A stretch of DNA of 40,704 bases from assembly GCA_045124465.1 (NCBI GenBank), contig JBGVLV010000033.1, forward strand, positions 1-40,704, given 5' to 3'. The translations under genes were made by a program, and so were the position numbers. How positions within the stretch are numbered: position 1 is the first letter of the stretch; every line of letters starts with the position of its first letter. The stretch comes from Scatosoma sp045124465 (GTDB taxonomy: Bacteria > Bacillota > Clostridia > Christensenellales > Borkfalkiaceae). Shown piece after piece: positions 32,143 to 38,344 of the stretch. The notes under the pieces were generated by a model. It saw only the letters and a list, made by a program, of their open reading frames with translations. It was not told where the DNA came from and ran no database searches.

Positions 32143-34594
32143 GAAAGAACCCGAAAAGACGGAACCGACCGGACAGTTATACGTTGAACCGCTCGAAAAG
32201 GTATTGCATACCTCGATGCTCCCGTACGCGGAATTCGTAATCCTCGACCGCGCTCTGCCGCGCGTTGAGGACGGGCTTAAACCCGTACAAAGACGTATTC
32301 TCTATACGATGAACGAAATGGGCTTAACGCCCGATAAACCGCATAAAAAGAGCGCCCGTATCGTCGGCGACTGTATGGGTAAATACCACCCGCACGGCGA
32401 CAGTTCGGTGTACGACGCGATGGTGCGTATGGCGCAGGATTTCAATATGGGCAAAACGCTCGTGGACGGACACGGCAACTTCGGTTCGGTGGACGGCGAC
32501 CCCGCGGCGGCTATGCGTTACACCGAGGCGCGCATGCAACCGCTCGCGCTCGAACTTTTGCGCGATATCGATAAGGAAACGGTTGGATTTTCGCTCAACT
32601 TCGACGACTCCTTGAAAGAACCCGACGTTCTTCCCGGTCGTTTCCCCAACTTGCTCGTCAACGGCGCGTCTGGTATCGCCGTCGGTCTGGCGACGAATAT
32701 CCCCACGCATAACCTCGAAGAGGTCATCAACGGCGTCGTGGCGTATATCGACGATCCCGCGATCTCGCTCGAAGAAATGATGAAATACATTCCCTGTCCC
32801 GATTTCCCTACGGGCGGGCTTATCATCGCAAACGAGCTGATACAGGCGTATAAAACGGGTCGTGGCAAAATAACCCTCCGCGCCAAGATAAACGCGGAAA
32901 AAGCGGATAACGGCAAGACGAACCTCATCATCACCGAACTTCCCTATCAGGTGAATAAGGCGCAACTTCTTCGCAAGATCGTCGATCTTCGCGAGGAAAA
33001 GAAAGAGGAGCTTGCGGGACTCGATTACGTTGCGGACGAATCGGACAGAACGGGTATGCGCGCGCTCATTCGCGTGAAAAAAGACGCGGACGTAGACGCG
33101 ATACTTAAATGTTTGTATAAATATACCGATCTCGAAGTCACGTTCGGTATCAATATGGTCGTGATCGCGGACGGCAAACCCCAACAGCTGGGGCTTATGG
33201 ACATCATTCGCCATTACGTGAAATATCAACAGCAGGTGATAAAACGCAGAACGCTGTTCGATCTCAAACAAGCGGAGGCGCGCTGTCATATCCTCGAAGG
33301 CTTGATCATCGCCGTACAGAACATCGACGAAGTCATCGCCATCATCAAAAAATCGGAAAGCACGGGCGACGCGAGGACCAAGCTTATGGAAAGGTTCTCC
33401 ATCTCCGAAACGCAAGCGCAAGCGATCCTCGATCTGCGCCTTGCCCGCCTGACCAAGCTCGAAATCTACAAGCTCGAACAAGAGCTTAAAGAGCTTAAAA
33501 AACTCATCAAAAAACTTACGGCGATCTCCAAGAGCGGGGATCTGCAACTGCAAGTCGTAAAGGAAGAGATCACGGAGATCAAAAACGCGTATCCCACGCC
33601 GAGAAAGTCCCGACTCGTATACACCCGCGACGAGGCGGACGAGTTCGTATCCGCCGCGCCCGAAAAGAAAGCGGGCAAACCCTGTACGCTCGTCTACACC
33701 GCGGACGATAAGTTCAAAGTTCTCGTCGGGAAACAGGCGGAGGCGCTGACGAAACCGCTCGAAGGGAAATACAAACCGCAACTTATCGCGTTGCAAACGC
33801 TTGCGACGGTCACGGATAAGCATATTTTCGCGTTCACCAACTACGGGAACTGTCATAAACTCGATATTTCGGAAGAAGATATCGAATGTAAACTCTCCGA
33901 CGAGGGCGTGAGCCTCAAAGACCTTTCCGCGGCGGCGGAGGTCGGCGAAAAGGTCGTTTCGCTCTTCGAAGTGGGCGAGCGTATGCCGTTCGGCAGTCTG
34001 TTGTTCTTTACCAAGAAAGGTATGATAAAAAAGACGGAATGGAGCGAATACGAACAGCGTAAAGACAGTTTTCAGGCGGTCAAGCTCAACGAGGACGACG
34101 AAGTTATCGGCGTAGAAGAAGATACGAACGAGGAAGATACGATCGTCATCGTGACGAAAGAGGGTATTTGCCTGAACGCGACGAAAGACGATATCCCCAC
34201 GCAGGGCAGGATCTCCGCGGGCGTGCGCGGCATTATGCTCCGCGACAGCGACAGCGTGATACTGATGACCCAGATAAACGGCGAGGGCGAGATCGTCATC
34301 GCGACGGACGAGGGCAAGTTCAAGCGCGTCATCTCCTCGCAGATAGAACCGTCCAAACGTTACCGTAAAGGCTCGATGATCGTCAGCTTGAAAGAGGGCG
34401 CGAGCGTGCTTACCGCAAGTTACGTGACGGCTCCGTATAAACTCGCGATCGTGGGTAAGGACCGTAACGTGTCCGAAATTTCGAGCGAGGACGTGTTCAT
34501 ATCCGTGCAAAGCGCGCGCGCGAAGAAACTTCTCGGATATGCGGAAGACTCGATCGAAAAGGTGATCCCGCTGCCGTATAAAAAAGACGAGTAA
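32129..34594 (+). CDS. type IIA topoisomerase subunit A (GyrA/ParC family, no GyrA box)
   Basis: This is the DNA-cleaving subunit. The winged-helix region has KKSARIVGDCMGKYHPHGDSS and the catalytic tyrosine in AAMRYTEARM. The fluoroquinolone-determining Ser and acidic residues (GDSSVYD) are of the sensitive type. QAQAILDLRLARLT marks the coiled-coil gate. The C-terminal beta-pinwheel begins near residue 510. The GyrA-box heptapeptide QRRGGKG, needed by gyrase to wrap DNA and add negative supercoils, is absent, and the equivalent stretch reads KPLEGKYKPQ. The DNA-gate sequence is nevertheless more GyrA-like than ParC-like. AAGGAG lies just before the ATG, inside the end of the B-subunit gene. 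Decatenation or relaxation is the more likely role. Confidence 0.93.
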   Translation: MARSKKEPEKTEPTGQLYVEPLEKVLHTSMLPYAEFVILDRALPRVEDGLKPVQRRILYTMNEMGLTPDKPHKKSARIVGDCMGKYHPHGDSSVYDAMVRMAQDFNMGKTLVDGHGNFGSVDGDPAAAMRYTEARMQPLALELLRDIDKETVGFSLNFDDSLKEPDVLPGRFPNLLVNGASGIAVGLATNIPTHNLEEVINGVVAYIDDPAISLEEMMKYIPCPDFPTGGLIIANELIQAYKTGRGKITLRAKINAEKADNGKTNLIITELPYQVNKAQLLRKIVDLREEKKEELAGLDYVADESDRTGMRALIRVKKDADVDAILKCLYKYTDLEVTFGINMVVIADGKPQQLGLMDIIRHYVKYQQQVIKRRTLFDLKQAEARCHILEGLIIAVQNIDEVIAIIKKSESTGDARTKLMERFSISETQAQAILDLRLARLTKLEIYKLEQELKELKKLIKKLTAISKSGDLQLQVVKEEITEIKNAYPTPRKSRLVYTRDEADEFVSAAPEKKAGKPCTLVYTADDKFKVLVGKQAEALTKPLEGKYKPQLIALQTLATVTDKHIFAFTNYGNCHKLDISEEDIECKLSDEGVSLKDLSAAAEVGEKVVSLFEVGERMPFGSLLFFTKKGMIKKTEWSEYEQRKDSFQAVKLNEDDEVIGVEEDTNEEDTIVIVTKEGICLNATKDDIPTQGRISAGVRGIMLRDSDSVILMTQINGEGEIVIATDEGKFKRVISSQIEPSKRYRKGSMIVSLKEGASVLTASYVTAPYKLAIVGKDRNVSEISSEDVFISVQSARAKKLLGYAEDSIEKVIPLPYKKDE

Positions 34595-34624
34595 ACGGAT
34601 AAAATAGGTTATAAACCGCAAAAA

Positions 34625-34665
34625 ACCGACATAATATAATTCGTAAGCGAATTGCGGAGGTCGGT
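34625..34665 (+). promoter_or_regulatory. structured leader of spoIIID with ribosome site in an outer stem
   Basis: ACCGAC (34625-34630) can pair with GTCGGT (34660-34665), and inside it AATTCG (34638-34643) pairs with CGAATT (34648-34653) around a TAAG loop. The GGAGG ribosome site at 34656-34660 lies in and next to the outer stem, which could lower translation. A CATAATAT at 34630-34637, with TATA 16 bases upstream, could be a sigma-E-type promoter, in which case the left arm would not be transcribed. Confidence 0.4.
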
Positions 34666-34668
34666 ATC

Positions 34669-34929
34669 TTGTGGGATTATATTGAAGACAGGGTGAAAAA
34701 GTGTGCGGAATATATCGTGGCGACGGGTTGTACCGTCCGAGCGTGCTCCGCGCACTTTTCTATCAGTAAATCAACGGTGCATAAAGACGTTTCCGAACGT
34801 TTGAAATACATAGACGAAGAACTGTACGAGCGCACGCGAAAAGTGCTCGATCTCAATTTAAGCGAACGTCATATCCGCGGCGGGATCGCCACAAGAGAAA
34901 AATATTTGAGGGAAACGCATACGAAATAG
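34669..34929 (+). CDS. spoIIID: SpoIIID, mother-cell sporulation regulator
   Basis: SpoIIID is a small DNA-binding protein that turns sigma-E genes on and off in the mother cell during sporulation. The 86-residue product matches Bacillus SpoIIID along its length: the DYIEDRVKKCAEYIV start, the helix-turn-helix centred on SISKSTVHKDVSERL, and RHIRGGIATREKYL near the end. The start is TTG at 34669, chosen because GGAGG ends 8 bases upstream and because the N-terminus then matches the family. Its presence is the best evidence that the organism forms endospores. The gene stands alone between the topoisomerase genes and tyrA and ends at a hairpin. Confidence 0.94.
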   Translation: MWDYIEDRVKKCAEYIVATGCTVRACSAHFSISKSTVHKDVSERLKYIDEELYERTRKVLDLNLSERHIRGGIATREKYLRETHTK

Positions 34930-34950
34930 CACGTATCCCGATACGGGAAA

Positions 34951-34985
34951 AGGGGGAACGCAAGTCCGCGTTTCCTTTCTTTTTT
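34951..34985 (+). terminator. intrinsic terminator after spoIIID
   Basis: An 11-bp stem with three G-U pairs (34951-34961 with 34968-34978) is followed by a C and six Ts. Confidence 0.75.
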
Positions 34986-35017
34986 GTCAAAATACGCGCG
35001 AAAAAGCGTTTATACGC

Positions 35018-35046
35018 TTGAAATTTCTTTCGGAATATGCTAATAT
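35018..35046 (+). promoter_or_regulatory. sigma-A promoter of tyrA
   Basis: TTGAAA at 35018-35023 and TAATAT at 35041-35046 are 17 bases apart, with TGC before the -10. A shifted TATAAT at 35045 is an alternative. The tyrA ATG is about 30 bases downstream. Confidence 0.7.
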
Positions 35047-35076
35047 AATTAAAACGGAAAACACGGGAGAAGAAAT

Positions 35077-35901
35077 ATGAAAAAAATAGCGGTCATCGGT
35101 ATGGGCATCATCGGCGGTTCGATCTGCGCCGCGCTCACCAAAGCGGGATATACGGTAGACGGTTGCAGTCGCAGTGACGCGTCCGTCGAGTATGCGCTCC
35201 AAGCGGGATATATCCGTAAAAAAGCGGAGGACCTGACCGAATACGACGTCGTATTCATCGCCGTACCGCCGCAAGCGACCCTGTCCTATCTCCGTAACGG
35301 AAAGTTCAAGGACGGCGCGCTTGTGACCGATATTTGCGGCGTGAAAGAGGCGCCCGAACGCGCCGTTTACGAAGGGGAAAGAAACTATCGCTACGTCGGT
35401 ATCCACCCGATGGCGGGTAAGGAAACGTCGGGCATTTCTTCCGCCTCCGTCGATCTGTTCCGAAAAGCGAACCTGATCATAACGCACGCCCCGCAGACCA
35501 AGGCGGAGGACGTTGCGGAGATGAAAGAATACGCCGCGGCGATGGGTTTTGGCAAGATCGTGGAATGTACCGCCGCCGAACACGACAAAAAGATCGCGCT
35601 GACATCCCAGCTCGCGCATATCGTGTCCAACGCGTACGTGAAAAGCCCGCAGGTACGAGGTTGCGACGGGTTTACGGGCGGCAGTTTTCAGGATATGACC
35701 CGTATCGCGGGCGTGGACGAAAACGTTTGGACGCCGCTGTATGCCTGTAACCGCGAAAATATCGTAAGGGAGCTGGACGGGCTTATCGGTCATCTTTCCG
35801 TTTATCGCGACGCGCTCCGCTCTGAGGATGACGAAAAGCTTTCGCAAACGCTCAAAGAAGGTCGGCTCATTCGCGAAACCATTCGCCGCGGAAACGATTA
35901 A
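35077..35901 (+). CDS. tyrA: prephenate dehydrogenase
   Basis: TyrA oxidatively decarboxylates prephenate to 4-hydroxyphenylpyruvate in tyrosine synthesis. The NAD-binding Rossmann motif is GMGIIGGS at residues 8-15. DICGVK, the substrate-site GIHPMAG and AEHDKKIALTSQLAH follow. The last is SHLPH in many enzymes, with a catalytic His; the Gln here appears in a clostridial subgroup, so it is probably a subfamily feature rather than damage. GFTGGSFQDMTRIAG is also typical of that group. At 274 residues there is no ACT or chorismate mutase domain. It is a stand-alone gene with a GGGAGAAG ribosome site. Confidence 0.92.
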   Translation: MKKIAVIGMGIIGGSICAALTKAGYTVDGCSRSDASVEYALQAGYIRKKAEDLTEYDVVFIAVPPQATLSYLRNGKFKDGALVTDICGVKEAPERAVYEGERNYRYVGIHPMAGKETSGISSASVDLFRKANLIITHAPQTKAEDVAEMKEYAAAMGFGKIVECTAAEHDKKIALTSQLAHIVSNAYVKSPQVRGCDGFTGGSFQDMTRIAGVDENVWTPLYACNRENIVRELDGLIGHLSVYRDALRSEDDEKLSQTLKEGRLIRETIRRGND

Positions 35902-35937
35902 ATCGCGAGCGGAATAAAAAAACCATTGAAAAATATT

Positions 35938-35965
35938 TTACTTTCCGTTCAATATTTGATATAAT
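35938..35965 (+). promoter_or_regulatory. promoter of the DUF1934-like and rho-like genes
   Basis: TATAAT at 35960-35965 is preceded by TGA (extended -10), with TTACTT 16 bases upstream at 35938-35943. The next ATG is about 50 bases downstream. Confidence 0.65.
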
Positions 35966-36015
35966 AGAGAAAGAAAGCGTCGAAAATTGTTGAAAAAGCG
36001 CGAAAAGAGGTAAAA

Positions 36016-36399
36016 ATGCAAAAATGCCACCTGACGATCACGACGGAAACGGACGGGAGAGAAGAACGTTTTTCCCGCGACGGCGAATTGTACCTCTCTC
36101 CGCTCAAAACTACGGTATGCTATCGCGAGGAGAACGCGCAGGTGTCCCTGTCGCTCGAAGATAACCGCGCGATTGTGGAGCGGAAAGGCGACTACGAAAT
36201 GTCGCTCTCGCTTTTCGAAGGCGAAACGACGGAAGGAAGTTTGGGTATAGCGGGCGCGAACGGTCGTATATCGACGAGAACGCACCGCGTGGCGTATTCG
36301 ACCACGAAAGAGGCTTTGCTCTTGTCGTTGCATTACGACGTCTTATTCGGTACGGAAATACAACGTATGCGTTTGCGCTTGTATGCGCGCGTAAAATAA
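36016..36399 (+). CDS. DUF1934 (YwiB-like) small beta-barrel protein
   Basis: The 127-residue protein is predicted to be almost all beta strand. Its ending (TRTHRVAYSTTKEALLLSLHYDVLF) follows the pattern of the DUF1934/YwiB family, small cytoplasmic beta-barrel proteins of Firmicutes with no known function. In Bacillus, ywiB is next to argS, which is also in this window, though not adjacent. An AGAGGT ribosome site precedes the ATG. It is followed by the rho-like gene after about 25 bases and is probably cotranscribed with it. The assignment rests on weak sequence similarity. Confidence 0.6.
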   Translation: MQKCHLTITTETDGREERFSRDGELYLSPLKTTVCYREENAQVSLSLEDNRAIVERKGDYEMSLSLFEGETTEGSLGIAGANGRISTRTHRVAYSTTKEALLLSLHYDVLFGTEIQRMRLRLYARVK

Positions 36400-36424
36400 A
36401 AAAAGGAAAGGAGTGGAGAGGGTA

Positions 36425-37963
36425 ATGAACGGTATCAACGAAACAGCCGTAGCACAGTTTACGTACGCTTGCAGGGATTATCTGTCCGCCCTCAGTATCG
36501 GCGATCTGCGCGCGTACGGTCGGAGTATCGGCGTGGCAAAACCGACGGAGAAGAAAAAAGGGGAGCTTGTAGAAGAGATAATCCTCGTTTTAAACGGTAA
36601 GGTAACGCCCATAGAACAAAGCACCCGCGGCGCGCCGATCCGAAACAACTATTTGGACCCGCAGATACACCAAAATATCCAAACGCTCCGCACGCGCTAT
36701 CTCGGCGAAATGCCCGCGCCGAAAGAGGAGGTTTTGCCCACCGACGCGCAACCGCCCGAATTCGATTTTCAGAAAGCGTACAAACGTTTTCAAGCGGAGA
36801 ATAACGTCACGTTCGTCGTCAAATCCAACGAACAGGAAGAAAGCGAGGCGCGCGCCGCCGCGGCGAAACAGATACGGACGGGTCAGTACGCGATATTGCG
36901 TGGCGTACCCTGTCTTTTGGCTTTGAATTGTATCGCGAACGACGAAACGCTTATTTTGCCCATAGAGCTTATCCACGGATACGGACTTTGCGAGGGCGAC
37001 GTACTCGCCTGTTACGTGCAAAAAAGCAACGAAGTGCTCGTGGCGACGGAAATACTCACGATCAACGGCAAGCCCGCGAACAGTTTGCAACGCGGCGCGT
37101 TCGAGGAATACGAGGCTTGCTATCCGACCGACCGTATTCGGTTTTTCAATGCGGGCGAACGCAATTCGCTCGTTTCCAAGTACTTGCAATGGCTGTTGCC
37201 CGTAGGCAAAGGTCAACGCGGCTGTATCCTTGCCGCGCCAAAACTCGGAAAAACGGAATTTTTATACGAGATCGCCCAGACCGCGATGAAGTTCAACCCC
37301 GAACTCAAAGTCTTGGTCTTGTTGGTCGGACAAGTACCCGAGGAAATAACCCGTTTCCGTAAACTTTTGCCGAAAGACGATCTTGTCTATACCACGTACG
37401 AGGACGACCCCGACAGACAGGTGTTCACGGCGGAATTCCTTCTCAAACGCGCGAAACGGTTCGCAGAGTGCGGTCGGGAAGTTTTATTGCTCGTCGATTC
37501 TTTCAATACCCTTTCCCGCGCGTATAACGATACGAACGAATCCATCGGCGAACGTACGCTCGCGGGCGGTCTGGAACGTAAAACGGTGCAGTATCTCAAA
37601 CGCTTTTTCGGCGCGGCGAGATGCTTGGAAAAGAGCGGTTCGCTGACCGTTATCGGCACGCTTTCTATACGGACGGGCAATCCTGCGGACGACATCGTCG
37701 CCGCCGAGCTTTGTTCGCTTGCAAATCTCGAAATTTGTTTAAACGAGGAACTCGCGCTCAAACGTCTGTATCCCGCCGTCGATCTGCTCCGTTCCCGTGC
37801 GCAGTACAGTATGCACTTTACGAACGGGGAGGAGGAAAGCGCGGACAGATTTATCCGTACGCAGTATATACCCAAATACGGCGCGGAGGCGCTCTTTCAC
37901 CTCATCGACGAATCGCATAGCTACGAGGACTTTATCAACCGCGTGACGCACGTCGCCAGATAA
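36425..37963 (+). CDS. Rho-like protein with altered ATPase catalytic residues
   Basis: The protein is a clear homologue of transcription termination factor Rho. It has a SAP-like Rho-N domain (about 18-60), a linker, a degenerate cold-shock-type RNA-binding domain (about 150-215) and the RecA-like motor (about 240-512). Walker A APKLGKT (Lys273, Lys276) and Walker B Asp358 in LLVDSF are kept, as are KRFFGAAR and Arg447 (E. coli Arg353). However, DERPEE is GQVPEE: catalytic Glu211 is Gln303 and Arg212 is Val304. The arginine finger Arg366 (RSGTR) is Gln460 (RSRAQ). The RNA-contact GFGFLR of the primary site and the Q-loop are also replaced. ATP hydrolysis and normal translocation are doubtful. 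An upstream GTG at 36413 is open, but the ATG at 36425 has the better-placed GGAG. Confidence 0.88.
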   Translation: MNGINETAVAQFTYACRDYLSALSIGDLRAYGRSIGVAKPTEKKKGELVEEIILVLNGKVTPIEQSTRGAPIRNNYLDPQIHQNIQTLRTRYLGEMPAPKEEVLPTDAQPPEFDFQKAYKRFQAENNVTFVVKSNEQEESEARAAAAKQIRTGQYAILRGVPCLLALNCIANDETLILPIELIHGYGLCEGDVLACYVQKSNEVLVATEILTINGKPANSLQRGAFEEYEACYPTDRIRFFNAGERNSLVSKYLQWLLPVGKGQRGCILAAPKLGKTEFLYEIAQTAMKFNPELKVLVLLVGQVPEEITRFRKLLPKDDLVYTTYEDDPDRQVFTAEFLLKRAKRFAECGREVLLLVDSFNTLSRAYNDTNESIGERTLAGGLERKTVQYLKRFFGAARCLEKSGSLTVIGTLSIRTGNPADDIVAAELCSLANLEICLNEELALKRLYPAVDLLRSRAQYSMHFTNGEEESADRFIRTQYIPKYGAEALFHLIDESHSYEDFINRVTHVAR

Positions 37964-37977
37964 TTTCAAACGGATCG

Positions 37978-37999
37978 GTCGCCCGAAAGGGCGACTTTT
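37978..37999 (+). terminator. intrinsic terminator after the rho-like gene
   Basis: GTCGCCC (37978-37984) pairs perfectly with GGGCGAC (37989-37995) around a GAAA tetraloop, followed by TTTTCTTT. Confidence 0.9.
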
Positions 38000-38006
38000 C
38001 TTTGGT

Positions 38007-38081
38007 AATTTTTCCCGTTTTTCGGGTAAAAATTTATAAAAAAACAAGAACTATTTTATTTTCAAATAATTCCTTGTTTTT
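38007..38081. repeat. two further hairpins in the rho-nrdD gap
   Basis: AATTTTTCCCG (38007-38017) pairs with the segment 38023-38034 apart from one bulged T. AAAAACAAG (38040-38048) pairs with CTTGTTTTT (38073-38081). They may act as extra terminators, possibly on either strand, since both are bounded by A/T runs. No gene is seen between 37964 and 38344. Confidence 0.5.
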
Positions 38082-38163
38082 AAAAATTCTTTTTCGCCCG
38101 AAAACATAACGGAAAAGCAATTTAAAATGTGGAAAACCGACCGCGAGGCTATAAGTTTTTTCT

Positions 38164-38212
38164 ATACCATATTTTGTGTTCACTCGCTTGACTTTGACAC
38201 AAGATATGGTAT
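38164..38212 (+). promoter_or_regulatory. NrdR-like boxes A and B (overlapping the nrdD promoter)
   Basis: ATACCATATTTTGTGT (38164-38179) and ACACAAGATATGGTAT (38197-38212) each match the NrdR consensus ACACWATATATWGTGT at about 13 of 16 positions. Their starts are 33 bases apart, about three helical turns. They are also near-perfect inverted copies of each other (15 of 16). Box B overlaps the predicted -10. Confidence 0.65.
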
Positions 38213-38215
38213 AAA
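38188..38215 (+). promoter_or_regulatory. sigma-A promoter of nrdD
   Basis: TTGACT at 38188-38193 and TATAAA at 38210-38215 are 16 bases apart. The -35 lies between NrdR-like boxes A and B, and the -10 overlaps box B. Confidence 0.65.
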
Positions 38216-38237
38216 ATTATGGTACGACCAAATGCGA

Positions 38238-38286
38238 ATACAATATATTGTGTTAAAAACATAGTCGGCTACGCAAGATATTGTGT
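38238..38286 (+). promoter_or_regulatory. NrdR boxes C and D (downstream of the nrdD transcription start)
   Basis: ATACAATATATTGTGT (38238-38253) and ACGCAAGATATTGTGT (38271-38286) closely match the NrdR consensus. Their starts are 33 bases apart, the usual spacing for a tandem NrdR operator. NrdR is the ATP/dATP-sensing repressor of ribonucleotide reductase genes. Confidence 0.85.
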
Positions 38287-38344
38287 ATACGAAAGAAAAA
38301 GACGCCGTCGGGGAAACGGACGCGTATGAGGAGGATAAACGGAA

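Noticed and set aside
35560..35640. Loss of the catalytic histidine in TyrA (TSQLAH instead of SHLPH)
   Set aside because: The same variant motif is familiar in clostridial prephenate dehydrogenases, so it is treated as a subfamily feature rather than a damaged enzyme.
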